Positions 18,929 to 28,096 are shown, counted from the stretch's first letter. The stretch is 64,000 nucleotides of DNA from CAVSWT01 sp963775245 (GCA_963775245.1 CAVZID010000022.1:62001-126000), one strand, 5' to 3'. A program made the numbers and translations. The notes: generated by a model from the sequence alone, not told the origin.

Positions 18929-19492
18929 TTATTCTGCTATCATTCCGGTTTGCCTGGCGTATTCAAAAATATCGCCGGCTTCAATTATTGGTAAAACTTC
19001 ACCTAAATCCTGAAGATTGTAAGTTTCACCGGAGTTTAAATTTGCAAGCTTATTTTCTTTTAAATTTATTTCAAGCTCATCACCGGTTTTAATTTTATCA
19101 TTCAGCTTAACGGGAGTTTCATAAGGTATCAGGAAACCGCCGTCAACAGAATTACGGTAATAAATTCTTGCAAATGATTCAGCAACTACTGCTTTAGCTC
19201 CGGCAACTTTTAATGCAAATGGTGCGTGCTCTCTTGAAGAACCGCATCCAAAATTTGATCCGCCGATAATAATGCTAAATTCAGATTCATTATTATCACC
19301 GTTAATAAATGGAGTGTTTCCACCCGGTAATCCGGCTTGAGGTAAAGGCACGCCTGATAAAGCAAAGTGGCCGTATTTTTTTGATTCTTCAGGATCGCTT
19401 AAGCTGTAAACCAAATGCTCTGCAGGAATAATCTGATCGGTGTCAACATTATCTCCAAGAACAAATGCTTTTCCTTTAATTATTTTTTCCAT
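18929..19492 (-). CDS. leuD: 3-Isopropylmalate dehydratase small subunit LeuD
   Basis: Swivelling domain of isopropylmalate isomerase, 187 aa, with the family signature GDNVDTDQIIPAEHL near the N-terminus and GGSNFGCGSSREHAP near residue 85. It pairs with LeuC upstream and probably also isomerises citramalate. The leuC-leuD gap contains a hairpin that may lower its expression. Confidence 0.95.
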   Translation of the reverse strand: MEKIIKGKAFVLGDNVDTDQIIPAEHLVYSLSDPEESKKYGHFALSGVPLPQAGLPGGNTPFINGDNNESEFSIIIGGSNFGCGSSREHAPFALKVAGAKAVVAESFARIYYRNSVDGGFLIPYETPVKLNDKIKTGDELEINLKENKLANLNSGETYNLQDLGEVLPIIEAGDIFEYARQTGMIAE

Positions 19493-19541
19493 TTTAATGA
19501 TATTTCCTTTACTAAAAATCTTTTTTTTAATTTTTCAGTTC

Positions 19542-19588
19542 AAAAAGATCTCTTCGCCCTTCTTTGTGGGAAGGGCAAGAGACTTTTT
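19542..19588 (-). terminator. Hairpin between leuC and leuD (partial terminator)
   Basis: AAAAAG, CTCTT and GCCCTTC on one arm pair with GAAGGGC, AAGAG and CTTTTT on the other, forming a long stem with one bulge. T-runs lie on both sides. It starts at the leuC stop codon, so it may attenuate readthrough into leuD or protect the leuC 3' end. Confidence 0.6.
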
Positions 19589-20883
19589 TACATTAGATCA
19601 CGTGGATCTGTAATGGTTCCATTTAATGCAGATGCGGCAACCGTTAATGGTGATGCTAAATAAACTGCAGACTTTTTACTTCCCATTCTTCCCGGGAAAT
19701 TTCTGTTTGTAGTTGAAATAATAACTTCACCATCTGTCGCTCTACCAACTGTATCCATCGGGCCGCCAAGACAAGCAGCACAAGATGATTGAGCAACAAC
19801 GCATCCGGCATTTTCAAAAATTTGTTTTAAAGCAACTCCGCTGACTGTTTCTTCTTCCAATTGTTGCGCAATAGAAGTACTGGCAGGAACAATGAAAGTC
19901 GGAACTTTAACTTTATTGCCAAATAAAAATTTTGCAGCAGATTTAAAATCACTTAGCTTACCGCCGGTACATGAGCCTATATAACATTTAGTTAGTTTTG
20001 TTCCTTGAACATTTCTCACTGTATCCATGTTATCGGGGCTATGCGGCTTGGCAACTAAAGGTTCAATGTTGTTCACATTGAAAGTATACTTAGCTCTGTA
20101 TTTTGCATCCGCATCACTATTAAATATTTCATAAGGTTTGCTGGTTCTTTCCTTAACGTATTCTTCAATTACCGAATCAGCAGCAATGATTCCATTCATC
20201 CCGCCGGCTTCGATAGCCATGTTAGTCAATGTCATTCTTTCATCAACAGATAAAGAAAAAACTGCTGAGCCATCAAATTCTAAAGCTCTATACGTGCCGC
20301 CGTCAGTTGTAATTTCACCAAGCACTCTTAGTATCAAATCTTTTGCAGTAAGATATGGAGGCATTTCACCTTCAAAAGTAAATTTCAAAGATTCAGGAAC
20401 TTTCTCCCAGATTTTTCCGGTTCCTAAAATGAAAGCTGCATCGGTATTTCCAACTCCGGTTGAAAACATTCCAAATGCACCGGAAGTACAGGTGTGAGAA
20501 TCAGTGCCAAATAAAACTGTCCCGGGAACATTGTATCCTTCTTCAGCTAAAGCAATATGACAAACACCTTTATATCTATCTGTTCCTACGTCATAATAAT
20601 TATCAACTTTATATTCATCAGCAAATTTTCTTAGGATAGAAACGTTTCTATTTGCTTGTGGATTACTCGTAAAAATATAATGGTCGGGAAAAATTACAAG
20701 TTTTTCTTTATCCCAAATTTTTGCTTTCTCTCCAAATTCTCTTTTCCATATTCCGATTGTTGGCGGGCCGCAGACGTCATGTGTCATAAGCACATCAACA
20801 TTTAACCAGATGTTTTCACCCGGTTCAACAAATTTTTTCTTGGCAGATTTTGCCAGAATTTTTTCTGTTATGGTCATTGACAT
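19588..20883 (-). CDS. leuC: 3-Isopropylmalate dehydratase large subunit LeuC
   Basis: Aconitase-family 4Fe-4S enzyme of 431 aa. The cluster-ligand cysteines lie in YIGSCTGGKLSD (near 300) and SSCAACLGGP (near 365). DSHTCTSGAFGMF lies in the first domain. The short length and CTGG form match the archaeal/anaerobic type rather than the 466-aa enterobacterial enzyme. It works with LeuD just downstream. Confidence 0.94.
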   Translation of the reverse strand: MSMTITEKILAKSAKKKFVEPGENIWLNVDVLMTHDVCGPPTIGIWKREFGEKAKIWDKEKLVIFPDHYIFTSNPQANRNVSILRKFADEYKVDNYYDVGTDRYKGVCHIALAEEGYNVPGTVLFGTDSHTCTSGAFGMFSTGVGNTDAAFILGTGKIWEKVPESLKFTFEGEMPPYLTAKDLILRVLGEITTDGGTYRALEFDGSAVFSLSVDERMTLTNMAIEAGGMNGIIAADSVIEEYVKERTSKPYEIFNSDADAKYRAKYTFNVNNIEPLVAKPHSPDNMDTVRNVQGTKLTKCYIGSCTGGKLSDFKSAAKFLFGNKVKVPTFIVPASTSIAQQLEEETVSGVALKQIFENAGCVVAQSSCAACLGGPMDTVGRATDGEVIISTTNRNFPGRMGSKKSAVYLASPLTVAASALNGTITDPRDLM

Positions 20884-20929
20884 AAATTTATTCCTTTCGC
20901 ATAGCGATCACTGTGTGATATCCTTTTAT

Positions 20930-22531
20930 TTAAACTGCTTGTGATACTTCTGATAATGAATGGCTCACAAACTCTTCGTCTTCTTTATTTTTCAAAAATG
21001 ATTGTTGATGATTTAATGCTTGGATATAAGCTTTAGCACTTGCTTCAATAATATCTGTAGAAACACCTCTTCCTGTAAATGATCTTTCATCACTTCTTAA
21101 TCTTACAATTACTTCTCCCATTGCCTGCCGGCCTGAAGTAACTGAACGGACATTATAAGATTCAAGGCTGGGCTTAATATTTAAAGCACGTTCAATTGCA
21201 TTGAAGCAGGCATCTACTGAACCATCTCCTGTTGCAGATTCCTGAATCTCTCCGGCTTTAGTTGTGATCTTTACCGTAGCAGAAGGAATCGAATTAGTTC
21301 CCATTATCACATGTATATAATCCAATTCATAATGTTCGTCTTCTGTTTCCTGTGCATGATCGCCCATAAGAATTCTCAAATCTTCATCAAACACTTCTTT
21401 CTTTTTATCAGCAAGTTCAACAAACTTATCATAGACATCTTGAAGCTCTTTTTCGGATAATGAATATCCTAATTCAAATAAACGAGATTTTAAGCCATGC
21501 CTTCCAGAATGACGCCCTAAAACAATTTTAGTTTTTGGAACACCTACAGTTTCAGGAGAAAGGATTTCATAAGTTTGTTTATTTTTTAACATTCCATCTT
21601 GATGAATACCGGATTCATGTGCAAATGCATTTTCACCTACCAAAGCTTTATTGGGCTGAACAATTATACCGGTAAAAGAAGAAACCATTTTGCTGGTATT
21701 ATAAATTTCTTCTGTTTTAATATTAGTATAGCATTTGTTAATATCTCTGCGAACTTTTAAAGCCATAACAATTTCTTCAAGCGAAGCGTTGCCTGCTCTT
21801 TCACCTATTCCATTTATTGTACATTCAACTTGTCTAGCGCCATGTTCAATTGCATTTAACGAATTGGCAACTGCAAGCCCAAGATCATTATGGCAATGAA
21901 CACTGATAATTGCTTTATTAATATTTTTAACTCTCTGCCTCAACTCAGTAATTTTAGCTCCAAACTCGGAAGGGAAAGTATAACCGGTTGTATCTGGGAT
22001 ATTAACAGTTGTAGCACCGGCTTCAATAGCAGCTTCAATTACCTCAGCAAGATAACTTATATCTGTCCTGCCAGCATCTTCAGCAGAAAACTCAACATCA
22101 TCGGTAAAAGTTTTTGCGTAAGAAACTGCATCAATAGACATTTGAATTATTGTTTTTCTTTTTTCTTCTAATGTTTTTCCGTAGCGATCGTCGCCAAACT
22201 TTCCAAGAATATGAATATCAGAAGTACTTGAGAAAGTATGAATTCTAAATTTACCTGCATCTTTCAAAGCATCGTAAGCTGATTTAACATCTATCTCTTT
22301 AGCTCTCGCTAAACCAGCAATTACAGCACCGTCAACTTCATTTGCTATTCTTTTAACAGCATCAAATTGGGTAGGAGATGAAACCGGGAAGCCTGCTTCA
22401 ATAACATCTACTTTTAATTTAACAAGCTGTTTAGCAATTTCTAATTTTTCATAAACGTTTAATGAAGCACCTGGTGATTGCTCACCGTCTCTTAATGTTG
22501 TATCAAAAATTATTACTCTATTTTCTTCCAT
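20930..22531 (-). CDS. leuA: 2-Isopropylmalate synthase LeuA
   Basis: First step of leucine synthesis: acetyl-CoA plus 2-oxoisovalerate. At 533 aa it has the barrel motif DTTLRDGEQSPGASLN, AGFPVSSPTQ, metal ligands in SVHCHNDLGLAVANS and NGIGERAGNAS. The full C-terminal leucine-binding regulatory domain (YELDYIHVIMGT, ATGDGSVDACFNAIE) implies feedback inhibition by leucine. It sits between leuB and leuC. Confidence 0.96.
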   Translation of the reverse strand: MEENRVIIFDTTLRDGEQSPGASLNVYEKLEIAKQLVKLKVDVIEAGFPVSSPTQFDAVKRIANEVDGAVIAGLARAKEIDVKSAYDALKDAGKFRIHTFSSTSDIHILGKFGDDRYGKTLEEKRKTIIQMSIDAVSYAKTFTDDVEFSAEDAGRTDISYLAEVIEAAIEAGATTVNIPDTTGYTFPSEFGAKITELRQRVKNINKAIISVHCHNDLGLAVANSLNAIEHGARQVECTINGIGERAGNASLEEIVMALKVRRDINKCYTNIKTEEIYNTSKMVSSFTGIIVQPNKALVGENAFAHESGIHQDGMLKNKQTYEILSPETVGVPKTKIVLGRHSGRHGLKSRLFELGYSLSEKELQDVYDKFVELADKKKEVFDEDLRILMGDHAQETEDEHYELDYIHVIMGTNSIPSATVKITTKAGEIQESATGDGSVDACFNAIERALNIKPSLESYNVRSVTSGRQAMGEVIVRLRSDERSFTGRGVSTDIIEASAKAYIQALNHQQSFLKNKEDEEFVSHSLSEVSQAV

Positions 22532-22588
22532 TTTGAATTCCTCATTTAAATAAATTTATTTATAAATATTTATCAATTAATAATTTAA

Positions 22589-23686
22589 CTATAGAGTAAA
22601 AACACCTAGTGCTTGTTCATCGTATATTTGATTAAAATTATCAATTACCATTGAAGTCATTTCAGTGGTTGAAACCAAAGTAGTTCCTTTTGTATAAATG
22701 TCTGCAGTCCTATAACCAATTTGTAAAGTTTTATCTATTGCCATATCAATTAAATCAGCAGCTTTACTCATCTGGAATGAAAGTGAAAACATCATAGCTG
22801 CAGAAGCTATAGTTGCAAGAGGGTTTGCTTTACTTTGTCCAGCAATGTCAGGTGCACTTCCGTGAACAGGTTCATACATTGCATAACGGCTGCCGGTACT
22901 TGCTGATGGAAGCATTCCAAGACTCCCGGTTATCATGGCAGCAATGTCACTTAGTATATCACCAAAAAGATTTTGAGTTAAGATAACATCAAACTGACGC
23001 GGATTCCTTACCAACTGCATTGCAGCATTATCAACGTACATATCATTCAATTCTATATCTGGATAATCTTCATGAATTTTATGAACAACCTTTCGCCAGA
23101 ACTGAGATGTTTCAAGTACATTTGCTTTATCTACAGAAGTTACTCTTCCGCTTCTTTTACTTGCAATTTCAAATGCTCGTCGTGCAATTCTTTCAACTTC
23201 TTCATAAGTGTAAGCCATAGTATTCCAACCTGACTTTTCATCATAACCGCGTGGTTCACAGAAATAAACATCGCCAGTCAATTCTCGAAGAATTACCAAA
23301 TCAGTTCCTTCAAGTACTTCCGGTTTTAAAGTTGAAGATGATAAAAGTGATTTATAAACCTTTGCAGGACGAATATTTGTATAAAGTCCCAAAGCTTTCC
23401 TTAATTTTAACAGTGCCGCTTCGGGTTTTAAATTATGCTGAAGCCCTTCCCATTTCGGCCCGCCAACTGCTCCTAAAAATACAGCATCAGAATCATAACA
23501 AACTTGAAGAGTTTCATCAGTTAATGGAGTATTATATTTTTCATACGATGCACCTCCGACTAACTGTTCGTTAAAATTTAAATTAACATTAAATTTTTCT
23601 GCAGCAATTTTCATTACTTTTACTGCGCTGTCAACTACTTCAGGCCCAATACCATCACCTGGCAGTAAAGTTATTTTTAAATTCAT
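22589..23686 (-). CDS. leuB: 3-Isopropylmalate dehydrogenase LeuB
   Basis: Oxidatively decarboxylates 3-isopropylmalate with NAD. It is 365 aa with LLPGDGIGPEV at the N-terminus, the Leu-type segment LLKLRKALGLYTNIRPAKVY, RELTGDVYFCEPRG, and the NAD loop VHGSAPDIAGQSKANP near 275. It overlaps the ilvC stop by four bases (ATGA), so it is translationally coupled. It may also act on the citramalate-derived intermediate. Confidence 0.96.
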   Translation of the reverse strand: MNLKITLLPGDGIGPEVVDSAVKVMKIAAEKFNVNLNFNEQLVGGASYEKYNTPLTDETLQVCYDSDAVFLGAVGGPKWEGLQHNLKPEAALLKLRKALGLYTNIRPAKVYKSLLSSSTLKPEVLEGTDLVILRELTGDVYFCEPRGYDEKSGWNTMAYTYEEVERIARRAFEIASKRSGRVTSVDKANVLETSQFWRKVVHKIHEDYPDIELNDMYVDNAAMQLVRNPRQFDVILTQNLFGDILSDIAAMITGSLGMLPSASTGSRYAMYEPVHGSAPDIAGQSKANPLATIASAAMMFSLSFQMSKAADLIDMAIDKTLQIGYRTADIYTKGTTLVSTTEMTSMVIDNFNQIYDEQALGVFTL

Positions 23687-24699
23687 ACACCTACCTCGTG
23701 CTTTTTATTCTTTTGAAATAACCAGCTCATCATCTCTCTTAATTTTGAACCAACTTTTTCAATTGGATGATCTCTATTTTCTTGACGAAGCTTTTCCATA
23801 TTTTTTTGGCCCGAATGATATTCATCAAGCCATTCCTTAGCAAATTGTCCTGACTGAACTTCAGAAAGAATTTTCTTCATCTCTTTCCTGGTTTCTTGTG
23901 TTATCAATCTGCTGCCGCGAGTCATGCCACCGTATTCAGCAGTATCACTAACGGAATAATTCATTCTTGATAATCCACCTTCATAGTATAGATCAACAAT
24001 TAATTTCATTTCATGCATACATTCGAAATAAGCCAGCTCAGGAGGATATCCTGCATCAACTAATGTTTCGAATCCTGCTTTAATTAATTCTGCAGAGCCG
24101 CCGCAAAGAACAGCTTGCTCACCAAATAAATCAGTTTCTGTTTCGTTCTTGAAATTTGTTTCAATTACACCAGCTTTGGTTGAACCGATTCCTTTTGCCC
24201 ATGCTAAAGCCAAATCTTTTGTTTTGCCGCTTGGATCTTGATGAATCGCAATTAATGACGGAACACCTGCTCCTTCAATATAAGTTCTTCTAACTAAATG
24301 TCCCGGACTTTTAGGGGCAATCATCATAACATTAACATCTTTTGGCGGAACAATTTGTTTGTAATGAATATTAAAACCGTGAGCAAATGCAAGCGTATCT
24401 CCCGATTTTAAATTTGGCGCAATGTCTTTGTCATAAACTTCTTTTTGATTTTGATCCGGTAGAAGAACCATTACAACATCAGCCCATTCCACTGCATCAG
24501 GAATCGATTTAACAGTTAGGCCGGTTGCTTCAGCCTTAGCCCATTTATCACTGCTTGGCCTTAGGCCAACTGAAACATTAACTCCGCTTTCTTTTAGGTT
24601 TAGTGCATGTGCGTGGCCTTGACTTCCAAATCCCAATACAGCAACTTTTTTATCTAGCAATAAATCTAACGATGCATCATCATCATAATAAACTTTCAT
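23683..24699 (-). CDS. ilvC: Ketol-acid reductoisomerase IlvC
   Basis: NADPH-dependent isomerisation and reduction of acetolactate or acetohydroxybutyrate. It is a class I enzyme of 338 aa with GFGSQGHAHALNLKESG at the Rossmann site. VMMIAPKSPGHLVRR, the metal-binding GLFGEQAVLCGG region (here DLFGEQ) and the C-terminal knot region YSVSDTAEYGG follow. It lies 18 bases after ilvN. Confidence 0.97.
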   Translation of the reverse strand: MKVYYDDDASLDLLLDKKVAVLGFGSQGHAHALNLKESGVNVSVGLRPSSDKWAKAEATGLTVKSIPDAVEWADVVMVLLPDQNQKEVYDKDIAPNLKSGDTLAFAHGFNIHYKQIVPPKDVNVMMIAPKSPGHLVRRTYIEGAGVPSLIAIHQDPSGKTKDLALAWAKGIGSTKAGVIETNFKNETETDLFGEQAVLCGGSAELIKAGFETLVDAGYPPELAYFECMHEMKLIVDLYYEGGLSRMNYSVSDTAEYGGMTRGSRLITQETRKEMKKILSEVQSGQFAKEWLDEYHSGQKNMEKLRQENRDHPIEKVGSKLREMMSWLFQKNKKHEVGV

Positions 24700-24717
24700 G
24701 ATTATTTTCCTTTAATT

Positions 24718-25233
24718 TTATTGTGTTTGTACTGATTCTTCTTTTTCTTTTCTAGTCTGCTCGCCTCTCTTTAAAGCAACTGTGCCTGAACGAGCCATTT
24801 CTTTGATGCCGTAAGGATCAAGAACATTTACTGCGGCTTCAATTTTATCAGGCGGACCGGTTATTTCTAGGGTAATAGTTTTATTATTTATATCAACAAT
24901 TTTACCTCTAAAAATGCTGGCGATATTTGTTATCTCAGCCCTGGTTCCTTTTTGATAAAAAACTGTTATCAATGCCAGTTCTCTTTCGGTTCTAGGCTGC
25001 CCCGTTAAATCCACAACTTTAATAGTATCAATCAAACGGTTAAGCTGCTTAACAACCTGTTCAATTATTTTGTCATCGCCCGAGGTTACAAGTGTCATTC
25101 TTGAAACTTCAGGGGTTTCTGTTTCACCAATAGACATGCTGTGAACGTTAAAACCTTTTCCGCTAAACATTGTTACAACACGGTTAAAAGTTCCAAATTG
25201 ATTTTCTACAAGTACAGAAATAGTGTGTTTCAT
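24718..25233 (-). CDS. ilvN: Acetolactate synthase small (regulatory) subunit IlvN/IlvH
   Basis: An N-terminal ACT domain (HTISVLVENQFGTFNRVVTMFSG) binds valine, and the C-terminal half is of ALS_ss_C type. At 171 aa it is the length of the bacterial IlvH-type subunit. It follows ilvB with three bases between stop and start, so the two are expressed together and form the holoenzyme. Confidence 0.95.
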   Translation of the reverse strand: MKHTISVLVENQFGTFNRVVTMFSGKGFNVHSMSIGETETPEVSRMTLVTSGDDKIIEQVVKQLNRLIDTIKVVDLTGQPRTERELALITVFYQKGTRAEITNIASIFRGKIVDINNKTITLEITGPPDKIEAAVNVLDPYGIKEMARSGTVALKRGEQTRKEKEESVQTQ

Positions 25234-25236
25234 AAA

Positions 25237-26955
25237 CTACATCATCTCCTTTGGATCAAGACGCTTGGTCATGATTTCATTTACAGATTTGCCGGCCGGA
25301 ATGATCGGGAAAACCATATCTTCCTTAACAGTTTTAAATTCAATTAAAACCGGGCCATCATTATAATTGAAAGCTTCATCTAATAGGCTATCTACATTTT
25401 TGGGGCTGTTGGTTGAAAAAGATTTCACACCAAAAGCTTCTCCAACTTTTACAAAGTCAGGATTGCTGTCCGATAGATCAGTAAAGCTAAATTTTTCAGC
25501 ATGAAATAATTCCTGCCATTGCCTAACCATACCAAGGAAGCTATTATTCAGAATAAAAAATTTAATGGGCAGCTTATTGTATGCAGCAGTAATTAACTCC
25601 TGCATATTCATTTGAAAACCGCCGTCACCGCTTATTGAAATTATCGGCCTGTCTTTAACAGCAAAAGCAGCACCGATTGAAGCAGGGACTGAAAATCCCA
25701 TTGTTCCTAAACCACCACTGGTTAGGTGTGAGCGAGGATGATTAAATTTAAAATATTGCGTGGTCCACATTTGATGCTGACCGACATCAGTAATTACAAC
25801 TGCTTCACCTTTTGTCTTTTCTGATATTCTACTTATCACATATTCCGATCTAAGCCTTCCGTCTCCATTTTCATAATGAAGCGGGCATTCATTTCTCCAT
25901 TTTTCAATTTGTTCCCACCAATCATTTATTGGTAGAGGGGTATTCATTTCAGAAGCCAATTCAGCAAGCACATGTTTAACATCGCCTACTATTGGAAGAT
26001 CAACTACAACATTTTTATCAATACAGGTTGGATCAATGTCAACATGTATCTTATAAGCTTTTGTAGCGAACTCTTCGATTTTTCCTGTAACCCGGTCATC
26101 AAACCTGGCACCGAGTGAAACAAGAACATCACAATTATTTACTGCCTGATTTGCCCAGTAAGTTCCGTGCATTCCAAGCATACCTAACGATTGTGAATCG
26201 GACATAGGGAATGCACCTAAACCTTGAAGTGTCATTGTAACAGGCAGATTATTTTCTTTGGCAAACAATCTTAATTCACGATAACCTTCGGACATTATCA
26301 CTCCACCGCCAACATAAAGCAAAGGACGTTTTGCATTTTTAATAATGTCGGCAGCTTTTTTAATCTGGTTTTGATGACCAAGAAAATTAGGTTTGTAGCC
26401 GCGCATTTCAATTTTTTCCGGGTATTCAAATTCACATTCAGAGGCTACAACATCTTTTGGTAGATCAACTAATACAGGGCCTGGCCTCCCGGTAGACGCA
26501 ATGTAAAAGGCTTTTTTAATAGTTGTTGCCAGCTCTTTCACATCTCTAACAAGAAAATTATGTTTTGTAATTGGCCGGGTTATTCCAACTATATCAGCTT
26601 CCTGAAAAGCATCGTTTCCGATTAAATTACTTGGTACCTGGCCAGTAAAAACAACAATTGGAACAGAATCCATATAAGCATCTGCAATACCTGTTACAGT
26701 ATTAGTTGCGCCCGGGCCCGAAGTTACTAATACAACTCCAACCTTGCCGCTGGCTTTTGCGTATCCTTCAGCCATGTGGGCTGCACCTTGTTCATGTCGC
26801 ACAAGAATATGTTTAATATAATCTACATCATAAAGTTTTTCATATAGTTTAAGAACAGCGCCACCAGGGTATCCGAAAATATATTCAACTTTTTCTCTTT
26901 TTAAACATTCAAAAAATATATCTGCACCAGACATTATAGGATTCTTGGATTGCAT
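25237..26955 (-). CDS. ilvB: Acetolactate synthase large (catalytic) subunit IlvB
   Basis: ThDP enzyme making acetolactate and 2-aceto-2-hydroxybutyrate. The 572-aa protein has the N-terminal active-site region YIFGYPGGAVLKLYEKL and HEQGAAHMAEGYA (catalytic Glu). It also has the FAD-domain segment LGMLGMHGTYWAN and the ThDP motif SGDGGFQMNMQEL...ILNNSFLGMVRQWQ. An AGGACC site lies just before the ATG. It is the first gene of the operon; about 460 bases of leader with two small ORFs lie upstream. Confidence 0.97.
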   Translation of the reverse strand: MQSKNPIMSGADIFFECLKREKVEYIFGYPGGAVLKLYEKLYDVDYIKHILVRHEQGAAHMAEGYAKASGKVGVVLVTSGPGATNTVTGIADAYMDSVPIVVFTGQVPSNLIGNDAFQEADIVGITRPITKHNFLVRDVKELATTIKKAFYIASTGRPGPVLVDLPKDVVASECEFEYPEKIEMRGYKPNFLGHQNQIKKAADIIKNAKRPLLYVGGGVIMSEGYRELRLFAKENNLPVTMTLQGLGAFPMSDSQSLGMLGMHGTYWANQAVNNCDVLVSLGARFDDRVTGKIEEFATKAYKIHVDIDPTCIDKNVVVDLPIVGDVKHVLAELASEMNTPLPINDWWEQIEKWRNECPLHYENGDGRLRSEYVISRISEKTKGEAVVITDVGQHQMWTTQYFKFNHPRSHLTSGGLGTMGFSVPASIGAAFAVKDRPIISISGDGGFQMNMQELITAAYNKLPIKFFILNNSFLGMVRQWQELFHAEKFSFTDLSDSNPDFVKVGEAFGVKSFSTNSPKNVDSLLDEAFNYNDGPVLIEFKTVKEDMVFPIIPAGKSVNEIMTKRLDPKEMM

Positions 26956-27116
26956 ATATGGGTCCTTTCTAACTACTTAATTATTTAAGTTGATATTGTA
27001 TCTATTATAAATTCTATTATTACTTGTTTAAATAATTTTCTACTTCAAATCAATTTAATTTTTGAAGGACAAAACATTCAGAACAACAAATTGAATATGT
27101 ATTAATGAAATTGGTT

Positions 27117-27293
27117 TTATATGTATAGTGTTATCCCGGAGACCGGGATTAGAATCAACAATATAATTGCAATGTCGAAGCTGGTGATGAGATGTTGTTT
27201 TGAAACAACACTTGTGGTGAGAAAGGTAAAATTCCCAAAGCCTCTTTTGGAAGCACAACTAAATTTACCTTTATTTTTGAAATACGATCTCAC
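27117..27293 (-). CDS. Small ORF (58 aa, GTG start) in the ilvB leader, Ile/Leu-rich C-terminus
   Basis: The frame is open from a TAG at 27303-27305 to TAA at 27117-27119. GTG at 27293 has GAGG four bases before it. The peptide ends ...SFDIAIILLILIPVSGITLYI, with Ile/Leu/Val packed in the last third. Its second half resembles the other leader ORF at 27415-27570: both have VV, then S-F/L-D-I-x-I and a G-I-x-L ending. The DNA forms a perfect hairpin TGTTGTTT/AAACAACA and a second one, TCCCGG/CCGGGA, in the last codons. It could be a second attenuator leader or a tiny membrane protein. Translation is unproven. Confidence 0.45.
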   Translation of the reverse strand: MRSYFKNKGKFSCASKRGFGNFTFLTTSVVSKQHLITSFDIAIILLILIPVSGITLYI

Positions 27294-27344
27294 ATCGCCT
27301 CTCTATATTAATAAATCATAAGTTAAAAATCTTTAAATACAATC

Positions 27345-27367
27345 TTCGGGTTTCGGCCAATCCCGAA
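27345..27367 (-). terminator. Candidate attenuator hairpin of the ilv leader
   Basis: On the minus strand TTCGGG (27362-27367) pairs with CCCGAA (27345-27350) around an 11-base loop. An alternative pairing joins GGGATT (27359-27364) to the upstream AATCCC (27398-27403). The following U-tract is weak (GATTGTATTT), so termination strength is doubtful. Confidence 0.45.
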
Positions 27368-27414
27368 TCTTTTAACTTTATTTTTGTGATTTGATTAGGG
27401 ATTGACTATGCTTA

Positions 27415-27570
27415 TTAGCGTAGAATAATTATTCCTAGTAGGCTAATAATAATAGAAATTCCAATGATGATATCTAAAGAAAGGTTGTTATCACGCAAGA
27501 CAACATTAGTGTTATTCTTTTTGTTAATAGCACTTAATTTGAGGATAATATTTTTTTTATTGTCGTACAT
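27415..27570 (-). CDS. Ile/Val/Leu-rich leader peptide (51 aa) upstream of ilvB
   Basis: ATG at 27570 to TAA at 27415-27417. Its last 21 residues contain at least eleven Ile plus several Leu (LDIIIGIS, IIISLLGIIILR). It lies on the ilvB strand directly after a promoter-like sequence, and the end of the frame forms a perfect 8-bp hairpin, TTATTAGC/GCTAATAA (27412-27419 with 27442-27449). Ribosome stalling at clustered Ile codons would disturb this hairpin and the downstream attenuator. This is the design of ilv leaders in enteric bacteria. A single-helix membrane microprotein is the alternative reading. Confidence 0.6.
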   Translation of the reverse strand: MYDNKKNIILKLSAINKKNNTNVVLRDNNLSLDIIIGISIIISLLGIIILR

Positions 27571-27589
27571 AATATTTTAAATCGTGTTG

Positions 27590-27619
27590 CAAAATAAGGC
27601 ACCAATGATTTATTGTCAA
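27590..27619 (-). promoter_or_regulatory. Probable ilv operon promoter
   Basis: On the minus strand TTG (27617-27619, within TTGACA) is followed after 19 bases by TTATTTTG (27590-27597), one mismatch from TAnnTTTG. The predicted transcript begins about 15 bases before the leader ATG at 27570. Confidence 0.5.
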
Positions 27620-27964
27620 GTTAATAATTTATTTATACGAAATAATTTTTTATTTAATTTCTAATTTTGAAATTAAAAAAGTTCTTTTCCATGTTAATTG
27701 AAATTGTAAAAAGCTTAAAGTATTAATTCCTACTAAATAGTTATGAATTATTTTAATTATAGAAATTTCATTATTAAAATTGAATTTTACTTATAAAAAT
27801 TTTTAAAAAAGTCCAAACCTCCGAGGTTTAACGGTTATATTGTACTTCAGAGATGTAGATATGTCAATACCAAATACAAGAAAACCTCGGAGGTTTTTTC
27901 ATGTGTTGGGATTTATTTCATCAGAAAATAGTTTGATACAATTCTTAAAATTTAAAAAATAAAA
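27620..27964. other. AT-rich spacer between the divergent ilv and dap promoters
   Basis: The 345 bases contain the palindrome at 27815-27896 and nothing else I can support. There is no ORF with coding character, no tRNA and no further promoter pair. Confidence 0.5.
27815..27896. repeat. Long-armed palindromic repeat between ilv and dap operons
   Basis: AAACCTCCGAGGTTT (27815-27829) is the exact reverse complement of AAACCTCGGAGGTTT (27882-27896); 52 bases separate the arms. Each arm is itself almost palindromic. Six A's lie before the first arm and six T's end the second, so it could act as a bidirectional terminator. The arm sequence recurs inside menE. Confidence 0.7.
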
Positions 27965-27996
27965 TTTGACATATAATTTTTTTCAGTTTACTTTTG
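27965..27996 (+). promoter_or_regulatory. Promoter of the dap operon (Bacteroidetes type)
   Basis: TTTG (27965-27968) and TACTTTTG (27989-27996) are separated by exactly 20 bases, matching the -33/-7 consensus TTTG-N20-TAnnTTTG. Transcription should start near 28002, about 23 bases before the leader ATG. Confidence 0.75.
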
Positions 27997-28024
27997 CGCT
28001 TAATAAAATCATAAAATTTTTTAT

Positions 28025-28096
28025 ATGAAAAGCTTAACCAACGATTTCAAGATAAAGGCGAAGAAAAAATTCCGCTTATATGCTGAAGTTGGTTAA
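28025..28096 (+). CDS. Lysine-rich leader peptide of the dap operon (23 aa)
   Basis: ATG 28025 to TAA 28096 encodes MKSLTNDFKIKAKKKFRLYA followed by EVG. Seven of the 23 residues are Lys, five of them within KIKAKKK. The leader lies between a promoter and an intrinsic terminator, ahead of the genes for DAP/lysine synthesis. TTAACCAAC at its start (28034-28042) pairs perfectly with GTTGGTTAA at its end (28088-28096). A ribosome stalled at the Lys codons would block that pairing. No strong Shine-Dalgarno is visible. Confidence 0.75.
   Translation: MKSLTNDFKIKAKKKFRLYAEVG

Noticed and set aside
27055..27258. 67-codon minus-strand frame in the ilvB leader (MCFQKRLWEFYL...)
   Set aside because: It overlaps in another frame the 58-codon ORF that shows similarity to the first leader peptide; no ribosome site or family resemblance supports it.
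27345..27367. T-box or other riboswitch in the ilvB leader
   Set aside because: I find no T-box sequence (AGGGTGG-like) and no known aptamer core. The hairpins fit leader-peptide attenuation at best.
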